Assembly: GCF_000003605.2 (NCBI RefSeq)
Contig: NW_003107089.1
Location: 1,232,603 to 1,255,842 of the forward strand
Length of the DNA: 23,240 nt
Direction: 5' to 3'
From: Saccoglossus kowalevskii
Lineage: Eukaryota; Hemichordata; Enteropneusta; Harrimaniidae
Within the stretch, counting starts at the first letter, position 1; every line of letters begins with the position of its first letter. The translations under genes were made by a program, and so were the position numbers. Below, in pieces: positions 1 through 10,905 of this stretch. Under the pieces are notes generated by a model. The model saw nothing but the letters and a program-made list of their open reading frames with translations. It made no database searches and was not told the origin of the DNA.

Positions 1-1088
1 GCACGTTCAAGCCATATGTCATTTTAAAAATATAATAAAAACACAAAAGGCATGCCAAATAAGTCCCTTAAACAAAACTCGATGTTTGAAAAATGCGGGT
101 GCCAACGTAACTGTACCCTGTGTGAATAATGGATGCCATTAAACACTTACAAAACATAATGGATAAATAATCGGATATTCTCCTCGGAAAAGAGCTGTTA
201 TTCATAATTTCAAGGGAAGGCTCATTTAATGATTCGGTTAAAAATAATAGTGCTTGTGGTCGGCATGATCATGTAATAGTTTCAGAGACGGAGTACTAAT
301 TTACGAAAAAAGACATGACTGATATTATTCGTATCCCCGGATTCGTGACACTGTTGAACATGAAGTAAACAACACTGACCTAGAATCAGTCTAATTAAAA
401 TAATTACCCTATTCTCAATTCCGGATATGTTTGTAATGAAGTAAACAATTAATTTAACGACATTATTAATTAAACTGGAGCCGGCCGGGTTTTATCAAAT
501 AATGGTGCGTGTACACGTATAATTGGCAATAAATGGAGTGTTAAAATCGCACGTGCGTGCACTTGTTGGATATGGGAATGCACGCTATTGAGACATTTAA
601 CGTTTTGTTTCTTTAAATCCGGCGCAAATTGCTTCATACTTCGTGCTCGTGCTACGGGATTCAATGTCAGTTGCCAAGCCCCTGTGATGTTAACGTCTGT
701 CGACATGTGTTGTTGATGTCGCCCGATACCTGGAAATGTCCTCTTAGCGTCGGCCAATAGTTCGAAATGAGAAAACGTCGAATAAATGGTCATGATCATA
801 ACAGTTAACATCGGCTGACATCTTGAAAAAAGTTGTTAACACTGACCGACATTTGAAAACAACGTCGGTCAACATTTTTAGGTTTCACGTTGACGTCAGG
901 TTTTTAAGTCTGTTTTTATGTTTCAAAACGAAAACAATTTGTAAGGCCTCTTGTCATTTTGCATTACATTGTACAGCTTATGATGACTGTATTCTTTGTG
1001 TATTTCTCGGTGATTTCTACTACGATCCATTCCAAGGCAGTCTAAATAATATAAATCATGTGTAATAGATGTCCCATTTTTCTTTTAG
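1..1088. other. Probable NCKX intron; no exon found
   Basis: Searched for the exon expected just upstream of alpha-1 (an IVCDEYF-type stretch) and found none. The stretch is AT-rich. From about 690 to 895 it has several short TCGAC/GTCGG motifs, including the inverted pair TGACCGAC...GTCGGTCA. A pyrimidine-rich run leads into the acceptor at 1088. Confidence 0.55.
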
Positions 1089-1172
1089 TTTTAGGTCTTC
1101 AACCGGATGTGGCCGGCGCAACCTTCATGGCCATTGGGACGTCAGCCCCAGAATTCTTCACTGCGATAATAG
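1089..1172 (+). CDS. SLC24A5: NCKX exon a: first half of alpha-1 repeat
   Basis: Encodes residues 1-27 plus the first base of G28, including [21 protein letters not shown]21 in SAPE matches the alpha-1 glutamate needed for ion binding in the family. The donor is G|GTAAGC (phase 1). There are two possible acceptors, both ending TTTTAG and 6 bases apart (AG at 1087-1088 or 1093-1094). Either keeps the frame, so the start is 1089 or 1095. In human NCKX5 I believe a splice junction also falls just before this GLxxDVAG stretch. Confidence 0.85.
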
Positions 1173-4100
1173 GTAAGCACGTTGCGCCACTGTGTATGTA
1201 TGTGTGTGTGTGTGTCCTGTCATCTGAGCATGCACGCGACATGTAACAGCGTACTTGGTTATGGTAGAAGCCTACTCATAAACAAATATATCTATAAATT
1301 TTGCAATGAAGTGTACTCCTGGTCAATACAAGAGTGATGACGCCAAAATTACCAGCCTAATGATGGTTAAATTAATTTTGTCTGTATTTCAATGCTTTTA
1401 TCATTGGTTCATATGGAAATATTACGTCATATATTAAGTTGTGGGATGGTGAAATGATGAAAATATTATATCTCATACCTGGTAAACAATTTTTTGTTAT
1501 CCTGAATTATTTCAAAAATCTGTTGTTTTTTTCTTCTTATTTTAAAGGGAACTGTTCTAAACTCTCATTTTGTTTGTACTAACCGGATTTTCTCTCTCAA
1601 AAGACGGTATTGTAACACACAAAGGGGTCCTGTTTCTTGTTACTATTGAACTGAGGCGCCTTGGCTGTACATACTAAACCAATAAACATATTCTTGAACT
1701 TTACGACTAACTTTCTCAAACAAATATGCGTAGGTTTTTGAAATTTCCCAAAGCTGAAGATGAAAATGACCGCTGTTGAGAACTTGAAGTTACTATCTTT
1801 TGGGAAACGCCCTCCCCCCGCCAAATGTTTAAAATTGTGTTGAGAATCGTCAGTATACTTCCAGATATAAACGGAGAAATATAACAATTGACCATTAGAC
1901 CTCAGGTTGCTATCTACACACAAATATTTGTTGAAATGTAATGAGCTTTTAATTATTTTAATGCCGGATATTTATTCTATAAATTTATCGTCAACATTTA
2001 TTATCGCCGAATTAACAGTCCATTTAGAAAATAATTGTGACAGTTGTTCAAATTAAAAATGACCGTGATCTTTTTGAATACTCCCATAACTTAACCATTT
2101 TACCCACGACGATGAGTATATTATTGGTCTGAAGTTACCAGACCAGAGTATGCGGCATCAGGATGGGCTCAATAAATAATAATAATAATAATACGTGAAA
2201 TCGAGTCACGATTCTCAGTATCAACAGATGTTTACAGGGCGATGGGAAGGTATTTACGACTCAAAACCAAACAAACCAATAAGTGCAGAATATAATTTAT
2301 GTCATTCATGCAAATGCCGACAATTATCTGTGAAGTGTCCGTGTGTCCTGGTATTTTACAGTTCTCCGGGTAAAACGCCCCTAGAAGGGCATTCCGGGCA
2401 TATCATGCATCTTACTTCGTGTACTGATTATTTTCCCCCCATCTTTTCCCTAACGTATTCACCCATTAACAATAATGGTTCACTCTTTATGTGGTTTAAA
2501 ACAATCATGCAGGTAACCGTAGCCACGTGTCAACTGTGACCTTTGCTCTCGGAGAGTACAGATGCAATGCTGATCGGTGCGAAGCTCATTCTGTTAGCAG
2601 TACACGGTGATAATTCGGAAAGGGATATGTAATTTATTACAAAAGTAGTTTCGATTTGTTCAATAAATTATTATTAATATCCGAATTCGTTTAAAGCGTT
2701 TTGACAAACAAAACAATATTCATACTAGTCCGCGATTGTTGACCAGTTCTGTCAAAGGATGTACTATCGTATTTGCTTTGTCGCCGTACGGTGTTCATCA
2801 CAGCAAGCGAAGATCATTGCGTCCGATGGGAAGCTTGTTCAGCATACATGCATAACATCCGGTTTGTGTTTGCAGTCCGATCAAAAATGTCTAGCTACCA
2901 TGTTGTTCTTACCTGTGTTCAAATATAAATAAGATATGGAATTAAATTTGTTTGAAATTTAAGTTTGGCATTATATTAAATCATCAATGTCACAAATACC
3001 GGTAATATTGTAATCTGGTCAAAGCAAGATGGCCGACTGGTAGCCATTTCTTTCAAGAAATGCGCAGCTTTATTTAATTAAAACAGCCACATACTGATGC
3101 CGTTGAGTTATCACATGGCCGCATTAACACATCTACTTTACGAATGTTAAGGGTTACATTTTGTTTCCAGTCGACACAGTCTTAAACATACTTTATACAT
3201 ACATAATTATTTCGTCGCATGTACTCGCGATATACATATATATGTATAAACAGATGTATAGCACAAACCATTTAATCGATATTAAAATAAATAGCAATAA
3301 ATACGATAATTAGTCCAGAATCCTGGGTATAAAATTAAACATAATGAATATCCAAAATTGTTCAAGCATGCATACAAAATGAAATTATTCATCATCAATA
3401 ACAGATGCTGGCTTAGTATAAAAATCATACAGACATGTCTGATAAATAAATTAACAAATATTTATGACGCGTTTATTTTAGAACGGATATATCTTTCGCG
3501 TGATTGTCAGCGAAAACCAAAAAAAAGTGTTTTGGCAGTGGAAGTTTCGCCTGAATCATACACATCAAATGCCCAGAAGCGTTAGAACCGACACTTAGAG
3601 AAGATTTTATCTTCATGGTGTTTCTCTAAAATATGGTTGTTTTAATTTCTCCCTAAGTCCGTATATTCGTAAGACTGAGGGTGTTTTTTTTATTTTAAAC
3701 GCTTATATGTCTTAACCAACCAAGTGCCCATGGATTAGAATTCCATTGATCGAAAGGCTTCGTAATTAAACGGTCACCATGTGTCTTATTTCAAATACAA
3801 AAAGCTGTAAATAAGGCAACATATGTACGCAAGTAGACCGACCTTTCTGTGGGAATGGCCCGAAATGGACGGCTTCCGGATTGTAAGTGCCAGGTGAAAT
3901 ATTTTGTTATGAACATCAACAGTTGTGCAAATATCCACCCGGGGATGCAAATCGCTGTTCGCTTGAAATTAAATATATTTAGTTAAATACAATTAAGCAA
4001 TATCCGAGGCTGTATTTGCCTCAAAGTTCAACATTTTCAAAAATTCGGTTCCTATTACGTATGCTCCATCACTGAGTTTTAGACAAAATGTCTTATTTAC

Positions 4101-7100
4101 GTACGTGTATTCGGTTTGAATATAATTAAAAATGAATGATAATTATTATTGTAGTCGACAATTACTTATGCTTAATACAATACATTGAATGTTGTTGTGG
4201 TACGATAATTTTACGGAAAACCACGAGTAGACTTCTACATTAACAATCCAGTCATTTACAACACATATGATACATGCGCACTGCATAGTATTCTAGACTA
4301 ATAGTCTGAGAACAGACCATTAGAAACTATGGGGGTCGTAGGGTAAACGCAAATGATTGTTTTCTTCACTTAAGTTTGATTTGTTTCAAGGTCATGAACT
4401 GCTGTAGACTCTTTTTTTGCTTTAAAATACTTTTTTTTTTTCAGTCATTTTCCTTCGACTAGTATATGTGTACATGTCGCACCCCTGTGTTGTTACTCAC
4501 TGTTTTTGTTTCTTTTCTTTAAGGCACCACCGTAGCAAAGGATAACATCGGTCTCGGTACCATGGTCGGATCGGCAGCTTTCAACCTGGCGTTTCTCATA
4601 GGACTGTGCGCTCTCGTAGCGGGAACGGTAAGGGCAAACAGTGCGCGGTATAAACGACACACGAAATAATGGCACGGGTATTAAGGTAATCATGGCACAG
4701 ATATACGGCAAATGAAAAATGACCTAGGCGGTAATAATGGCACTTTAATAATGTCTTGTGCCAAAACATAATCCGACAAACAAAAACAAAGACTGTTTTT
4801 TCTTTCACGTATCATGGTGTTGTTGGAAATATCTCGGGGACACCTGGATATTTTAGACATTTTCAATAAACGTTACCAAGGTTACAAAGATTGTGGACGG
4901 AAGCGAGTTTCGGCCACCAATATTCCACTCGTAATTTTGAGCACAGAACTTTCGGCCACACACGTGTTTTATATTTTATCTTATTTTCATATTTACTTTA
5001 GAAAACAGCCTTGACAAGGTTTATAAAAATTGTCTAAAATAATATAATTTCAGTTATTTTCGACAACACCAGAATCACTATGATAACAATTATGTTTAAT
5101 GACATAATAGTTTTCCCCACAATATCTCACGATAATGTACACCCCTATTTGCAAGAAAGTTCATTTCAACAACAAAAACCCGAACTCTGGTGGTGGTGAC
5201 TCCTAAAAACAATAATGAATCGCATGCTAGGTCACACTTGATTCCGTCGAAGAAGGGACTAGACGTGATAATGTGTTCAGCTCTGATCTTCTCCTTATCC
5301 AATATGGCACTGTGGGAGATTCAACATTGGTTAAATAAATTATTAGTAAATTATTATTTCCTGTGTCATTTGTACCTGTGACATTATTTCCCAAAATTTA
5401 TTTTGAAAAATATTTCGCTGAGAGGGGTAAAATTTCTGCCGATTTCGAAAACCACCGGCGACCGTAACTGCGAATGCTCGTCCACTGACGCGCTTAGGTA
5501 ACGCCCAATTAGTAAAATCAGCATATCATTTCAAGTTGTAAACGAAGTTCCGTAAAATCACGACCTCTCTGTCATACTGACGCTCGGAGTTGGTCACGTG
5601 ATAAATCATTAGATATCATTTATTCATAGAGCAGCACATCAAGTGATTTGATATTTTTGGAAAAGTGTTTTTGTTAGAAAATTTAACACATTGTAAACCC
5701 ACAATTTAAATGTTCAAAACAAAATACTGCATATCTTACGGAAACATAAATGAGTCATTAAAGTGTTTATTGATTTGACATTTACGAATTAATGCAACCA
5801 CAACAATATAAATCATTCTATAGTCTGGGACTCGTATAAATTAAACATCATGTCACATATTCCATTGACCTAACTCAGACGACCAACGAAGATGACGTAA
5901 TTCAACGTATAATGGGATGATAATGATATCGCCTTATTCAGAATGTATTTTTTACGTTTTATGATGTATCGACTTCATTAAATTCAAATACTTCATCATT
6001 TAGCAGTATATCAGTACCACCCCAAGCACCAAGTTATTTGAATGTCCTCTTATATGACCTTACAAACGAGATACTCCGCATTTGGTAAAAAATAGTGGCG
6101 GCTCGAATCACACCGGAGCATTATAACATTTCTCCCCTCAAAAACTGTTCAATTTGAAGCACTGCAGAAAGCGAAAGCGCCAACATTGTTTCACCCCCCC
6201 CCCCCCCGAAAAAAAAACTACTATACAAATACAAATACAAAAACAAATACAAATATAAGACATATTTGTGTAACTAAAACACCTTTCTCGAAAAATTCTT
6301 TTATTTTGTAGCACTTCAGAAAACAACATACACATGTAATATTTCAACCTAAAACGCCCGACTCTGTGCGATTCATAAAGTGCTTATGTACAGGATATTT
6401 TTGTATCCAGTCTTTGGTATGCATCCATAATAAATAAATTGCATATTTATTTTTAAAAAGGGAAGCTTGCCCACACACGTCACTATTATCAGTAGACATA
6501 CTGTGCATATAGCGATAATTTATCATAATGATGATTTTATTATTTCCAATAATAAACAGCTTTATGTTTCGCTGTATTTTGGGTCTGCGCCTACCACTTC
6601 AATTTCGTAAACTTGATAATTCAGCGCTAGACAGGCGTTATAATTCATGTCCTTCTTAACTAGTATTCTACTTGCGGCCGGGAGCCTCAATGTTGAATGT
6701 ATCTGATATGGTGATTACCACAGATCTGTGCAAATTTGCATGTGATTTTAAACGAGCCCAACTAAGTGCATACTAATACATAAATATTTCACTATTATTC
6801 AGAAATGCCATAAATAAAATGCAATACGAAAACTAATATCAAACAATAATTTAAGTTGTTACTTCTTCTTGAGATACCTTTCGTAAACGTGTATATGTTT
6901 ATAAGTGACTGGTAACTTTTGTGTCGTGCGCATGCTCATTCAACGATTGGAGTATACTACTAGTATCAGGGGCATGTGGACAGGTTCCATGTTACGTAGT
7001 GAAATTATATCCACTTGAAAAGGGGTATAATTTCATAAAAATAAGTACGTGTTTAGAGGCTTTTTTGAAAAGTTATACTTCAGCATTGGCACCAGGTCTG

Positions 7101-10025
7101 ACTTGGAGTACCCCCCCCCCCGGGTGTACTTTACAAATAATTATGTACGGTGCATGGGACCCATACCGTCCATGCCAAGAAGACTGGGATCCTTTATAGT
7201 CAAAACAAAGACGTTGACCAAAATCGTTCACCGCCTGGCTTAATGGTCAATATTGACGTGAAAATCAAATCGATTTCCAGTTTCCAATGCAATGTTCTAA
7301 TTGGATAACTAGGCTTGTCTCTTCATTTCCGGTCTATGGTTTAATTCGAGTTTGAACCAGTCATTGTTTCTCTTCAAATAATCACTGCACTTGTCATGAG
7401 TACATGCGTCTTCCACGGGCACTAGAGCACTTTTGTTAGAAATGCATATAGAAAGTGGTAATTCATAGAATATGATTACTATTGCCTACAAAGATGTACA
7501 TGACAGTTGAACGCGCGCTGCGTGACGACATTGGCGCTTTGATTCCACACACAATTTTACCCTTGCATGTATGTCTTTCTGCAGGTCGGTCATTTAGATT
7601 GGTGGCCTTTACTGCGTGATTCAATGTGCTATATTATCAGTGTCATTGTCATCACCTTGATGATTTCAGACAGTTTAGTTTATTGGTAAGTTTATATTCA
7701 TTTACAATTTTGATTGATTTCATTTTACCGCTTTTTATACATGCTTGTTCAAAATGCGCAAGGACGATGGTTCTTATTTGAGGGGCGGACCATTGCGTTT
7801 GACGGGGTGGTAAATTAGAATAAAACATAAATTGCAGAGAAAAATGCATGAACGTAAACAATACATGCGTTGTAAACGTGGCATGAGACCCACTCCAATA
7901 CAACGTTGTTCGACGAATGAAGAACGAATGCGTTATATTTTTTGAACTAAAATTACTGCTTTTTTTAATTTATTTCTGACGTTGGTTCCAGGTACGAATC
8001 GACGATGTTGATTGTGCTGTATTTCTTGTATATTTTACTAATGTATATGAACCCGAAAATAACGAATCTGATAAAAGGAAGTGACGTACGGTCACCGGAA
8101 GGGGAATGTCACAGATTGGATACGAAGGAAGATAAAAACTACAAATCTACTGTGGCCGAGAACACGGACAATCTAACGAATGGGTTGGTCAGCACATGTG
8201 ATGGAGACTCTTTGATTAACAGTCATTTGGAGAAAAACACCGATAACGATGCTGGTAAACGCGAAGATGGAAACAAGTCAAAACAGAATAAAACTCACCG
8301 GGAAACAACTGGATTAAATACCAGTACTACGCAAGGTGTTTATAAATGTTGTAATAAGACATGCCATGAACCAACTATTCACAGTGAGCTATCGTCTCCA
8401 AGTTCAAGTGAACAAACGCGTGTATTTTACACGCGTTGTGGACGTCGCTGCGAGTCCCATATTGAACAGGGCGGCGTGACGGCCACCACCTTTTAAGTTT
8501 AAATTGTGTACTTTAGAAATTGCTGCCGCTCTTCCTACATGTTTTTTCTTAACTACTAGATATTTTTCTGCCATAACCGAGAGGGTGATAGTTAATTCGT
8601 AAATACTAAAATAACTTGTGTGCGGTAAAAAATGGTACAGGGAATGTTCACCTGTATAGTTTTTTTCTAAATTCGAAATAACTACACACGATCTGATTTC
8701 GACCCTGAACGTAGCTAAACTTTACAGAACTTTACTCGTGTCTTGTTTTTGTTCACGAATAGATTCGTACGGCTTTAAACACATTGAACCGACACCGTTG
8801 TTTGAACCACCGGAATCATGCTGTCGGCGATTGATATGGGCCATCATGCTTCCGATGTCCATCCTTTTCTTCATCACCATCCCAGACTGTCGCAAAACAA
8901 AATGGCGTCAGTGTTTCATGTTGACTTTTCTCATGTCGACGGTATGGCTGAGTTTATTATCGTACATTCTAGTGTGGACTGTCACCGTTACAGGTAAGAG
9001 GGTAGGCTTATGCTTGTAGTGTCAGACATATCTCCTTAACTGCAGCGTTCCAATTTATAAGTTATTCAGGCATCAAAAAATGGACCCTTGTCGGCCATCT
9101 TCATGAACTATAGTCATGATGTTAAACATTATGGTATATTTTTAGGCTACACCATTGGTGTGTCCGATGACGTCATGGGATTAGTATTTCTAGGCCCTGG
9201 AACAAGTGTACCAGACCTAATGGTTAGTTTAATTGTAGCAAAAGAAGGTAAGATTGAACTGTAAATGAAATTCAGTAAACCGGTTAGGTATTAGTTTTTG
9301 AGCAGCTTGCGGTCGTAGCGATTGAAAACAACGAAGACATTTTAGCGTGTTCGGTTTTATCGCAATTAGTACGGATTAGGGATGTGTTGCTATGGGGGGG
9401 GGGATGACTACTCAATCCGACGAAGTCAACATGCTCAAATTAATTGCTGTGTTTGAATTACAACCACCGATAGAGGACGAAATACAATAATTGTGATATT
9501 TTAAGTCGTAGTCTACTTAGTATTGCTGACTGAATTGTATTTTATATATGTACTTCTTATGAAATTTGTCACAGTGTACCGACACAAGTCGACGCACATA
9601 CGGTGACAGTGGTTGAAAAAATGTCGCACAACTGCCACATCTTTTTCATATGGACATTAAATTATTATTTGAATATTTTTTCAGGTTTCTGGGACATGGC
9701 TGTGTCGAACTGTATCGGAAGTAATGTTTTCGAAATGTTACTGTGCCTCGGCGTGTCTTGGCTCATCTCCTCGTTCCTACCTCCGTTTAACGTTCATCAT
9801 CACACCGTCAAAATGCTAGAAAATGGACTGACGTATATATCACTAATGCTACTGGGTACCATCCTGGCGGTCAACGTAGCCATTGTTTGCAATAACTACA
9901 AAATGGACAGGAAACTTGGAGTTTTTCTCATATGTTGCTATGTAGCGTTTGTCGTTATTTCTGTCATGTACGAAATGAACATATTTGGAGCTGTGAGTCT
10001 TCCGATGTGTACATCTGCCGGGTAG
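1089..10025 (+). CDS. SLC24A5: K+-dependent Na+/Ca2+ exchanger, NCKX5-like (SLC24 family), 5'-truncated by the window; 7 exons
   Basis: Model: join 1089-1172, 4524-4627, 7585-7685, 7992-8383, 8763-8993, 9146-9247, 9685-10025. All introns are GT...AG and all phases close, giving 450 residues (numbered here from Leu at 1091) and a TAG stop. NCKX proteins exchange Na+ for Ca2+ plus K+ across a membrane. What is seen: alpha-1 with GTSAPE (E21) and [10 protein letters not shown]; a membrane pair around 70-115; a polar loop around 116-249; a second membrane block from 250; alpha-2 with GTSVPD (D327), WDMAVS (D341) and GSNVFE. Matches to NCKX5 rather than NCKX1-4 include [22 protein letters not shown] and MDRKLG near the C-terminus. 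Human NCKX5 acts in the trans-Golgi or melanosome; location here is unknown. Odd points: LGPGTS where LAAGTS is usual, GSNVFE where GSNxFD is usual, and a loop longer than I recall for human NCKX5. Upstream exon(s) are not in the window. Family is near certain; the NCKX5 subtype is probable. Confidence 0.88.
1191..1215. repeat. TG microsatellite
   Basis: Imperfect (TG)n beginning 18 bases after the exon a donor. Confidence 0.9.
2175..2192. repeat. AAT microsatellite
   Basis: About six perfect AAT units. Confidence 0.9.
4524..4627 (+). CDS. SLC24A5: NCKX exon b: second half of alpha-1 repeat
   Basis: Begins with GC after TTTAAG, completing G28, and encodes residues 29-62. It contains [12 protein letters not shown], the conserved second part of the alpha-1 repeat, followed by a hydrophobic membrane segment ([13 protein letters not shown]). 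The donor is ACG|GTAAGG, phase 0. The acceptor has a strong pyrimidine tract (TGTTTCTTTTCTTTAAG). Confidence 0.9.
6194..6255. repeat. Low-complexity cluster: C14, A9, (ACAAAT)n
   Basis: C14 at 6194-6207, G, an A run to 6217, then imperfect ACAAAT units to about 6255. Confidence 0.9.
7012..7110. repeat. Dispersed repeat, copy 1
   Basis: About 99 bases resembling 14816-14915 in the same orientation. The second half (from AAGTACGTGTTTAGAGG to GACTTGGAGTAC) is the best conserved. It stops at a C11 run. Confidence 0.85.
7585..7685 (+). CDS. SLC24A5: NCKX exon c: membrane segment after alpha-1
   Basis: Acceptor TCTTTCTGCAG, phase 0; donor TG|GTAAGT, phase 2. Encodes residues 63-95 and two bases of W96. 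It has [10 protein letters not shown], matching the family's L-x-WWPLFRD signature, then a long hydrophobic span ([18 protein letters not shown]). The VYW end, completed by the next exon, is typical of NCKX5. Confidence 0.9.
7686..7991 (+). other. NCKX intron, 306 bp
   Basis: GTAAGT to CCAG. Nothing else recognised. Confidence 0.8.
7992..8383 (+). CDS. SLC24A5: NCKX exon d: membrane segment and most of the cytosolic loop
   Basis: Acceptor GGTTCCAG, completing W96. Residues 97-115 ([19 protein letters not shown]) are membrane-spanning; after that comes a polar, Asn/Lys/Asp/Thr-rich loop with no recognised domain. The 3' end is uncertain. The frame stays open to TAA at 8494-8496, and the next exon needs a phase-1 donor. 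The best candidate is A|GTGAGC after 8383; the second is CAAG|GTGTTT after 8335, which would give 16 residues fewer. Reading through would end the protein soon after a Cys-rich stretch ([11 protein letters not shown]). Confidence 0.78.
8384..8762 (+). other. NCKX intron, about 380 bp
   Basis: Begins with GTGAGC in the preferred model and ends GAATAG. Its first 113 bases remain open in the exon d frame up to TAA at 8494-8496, so intron retention would give a truncated protein. Confidence 0.6.
8763..8993 (+). CDS. SLC24A5: NCKX exon e: end of loop and two membrane segments
   Basis: Acceptor GAATAG after a T-rich tract; donor ACAG|GTAAGA, phase 1. Encodes residues 228-303: the end of the loop ([12 protein letters not shown]), a membrane helix ([18 protein letters not shown]), the short DCRK stretch, then a second helix ending [15 protein letters not shown] and ILVW are strongly NCKX5-like. 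The acceptor is less certain than the donor. Confidence 0.86.
9146..9247 (+). CDS. SLC24A5: NCKX exon f: first half of alpha-2 repeat
   Basis: Acceptor TATTTTTAG, donor G|GTAAGA, phase 1 on both sides. Encodes residues 305-337 with [21 protein letters not shown]327 corresponds to the alpha-2 aspartate paired with the alpha-1 glutamate in Ca2+ binding. The usual LAAGTS is LGPGTS here. The exon is symmetrical (phase 1-1) and 102 nt long, so skipping it would keep the frame but remove half the ion site. Confidence 0.9.
9248..9684 (+). other. NCKX intron, 437 bp
   Basis: GTAAGA to TTTTCAG. Holds a G10 run at 9394-9403. Nothing else recognised. Confidence 0.8.
9685..10025 (+). CDS. SLC24A5: NCKX exon g: second half of alpha-2 repeat and C-terminus
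   Basis: Acceptor ATTTTTTCAG, completing G338; TAG stop at 10023-10025. Encodes residues 339-450. [16 protein letters not shown] is the second part of alpha-2. D341 appears to align with the aspartate that sets K+ dependence in NCKX2 (alignment from memory). Three hydrophobic spans follow, then a short tail ending SAG. MDRKLG before the last helix is shared with NCKX5. Confidence 0.92.
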
Positions 10026-10205
10026 GCACGTGACATGGATTCGCACGAAGAATTTTGTTTGAAAAAAAAAATATTTAAAAAAACATGACGCACGCAGCTA
10101 GGGTGTACATGTATTCATATGCTTGTTTCGAATGCGCGTCATAATCTGTCTGATTAGGTCATCATTTCATAGACTCGTACGTCTCGCGCGTACAAACAAA
10201 TGAGC

Positions 10206-10224
10206 CTCAGACTACTAGTCTGAG
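10206..10224. repeat. Perfect palindrome, 9-bp arms
   Basis: CTCAGACTA, C, TAGTCTGAG. A shorter relative (AGACTA, A, TAGTCT, then GAGAA) is at 4295-4307; the two share TAGTCTGAGAA. Confidence 0.9.
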
Positions 10225-10636
10225 AATGAACGAATGTATTCAGGCTGTTTCAGGGTTTCGCGATATTTCATATCTAACATTTGCCTGCCATGGTTTCATA
10301 GATGGATATTTGAAGGGCGATTAAGGTAATTATTGCACGACTGACCATGAACGAGGAAAAAGACAGAAAATGACGTACTCAGATAACAATACCACGTGAT
10401 GATGACGCCCGTCTATTGTTTATGGACTGGAAATGGTCTTCGGTTTAGGCAGGTTCCTAGTATACACAATGAATTCGGTTTAGAGAGGTTCAAGTACATA
10501 CTCCTGACAATCATTTACATATTTAACGTGTCGTTCTCCAATTTACATGTTTCGTCTTTGAAATTTCATCAACATGGTCGACTATTCAAGTTTTAAAACT
10601 TATGTTCAGGGGATATGCTCTTTCAAATGGAACTGA

Positions 10637-10642
10637 AATAAA
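10637..10642 (+). terminator. Candidate poly(A) signal AATAAA for the NCKX gene
   Basis: First AATAAA noticed downstream of the NCKX stop, about 610 bases after it, on the same strand. Presence is seen; use is inferred. Confidence 0.4.
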
Positions 10643-10905
10643 TTTGAACGTGTCAGACTTGCTTAGAAATGCATTTCCATGCTTAACAATGTATTTTACT
10701 AGTCGCATGGGACCCATATCGAACCCATCGCTGTGCGAACACACTGTAGAATAGAAGCAATTATTATATGCTGGTTTTAAAATTTACTGCTACATTTATA
10801 TATTAGCTTTGTCCACAATGAATTTTACTAAGTCAAATCACGCTGAGAAAGTCCACACTCCTTATCTTTTCAAGTCAGTTGAACATCGTTAGGTTACCTG
10901 TCCGA

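Larger units (their letters stand above)
1173..4523 (+). other. NCKX intron, about 3.35 kb
   Basis: Spans GTAAGC to TTTAAG. Contents seen: a TG microsatellite at 1191-1215, an AAT repeat at 2175-2192, an 18-bp AT-rich palindrome at 3231-3248, one copy of the AAGATGGC...GCCAT core at 3026-3049, and a short palindrome at 4295-4307. Open frames inside it have no recognisable protein similarity. Confidence 0.7.
4628..7584 (+). other. NCKX intron, about 2.96 kb
   Basis: Spans GTAAGG to TGCAG. Holds a poly(C)-poly(A)-(ACAAAT)n cluster at 6194-6255, one copy of a dispersed repeat of about 100 bp at 7012-7110, and a C11 run just after it. No exon is needed here: the protein reads continuously from exon b to exon c. 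Confidence 0.7.

Noticed and set aside
823..1065. Open frame with DFYYDP, faintly like the CDEYFxPSL stretch that precedes alpha-1 in NCKX proteins
   Set aside because: It would need an intron of about 33 bases to join exon a, the spacing of residues is wrong, and no hydrophobic helix precedes it. Probably chance.
8005..8496. 163-residue open frame as a stand-alone gene
   Set aside because: It is the NCKX loop exon; the sequence just upstream continues the exchanger in frame through a good acceptor at 7991.
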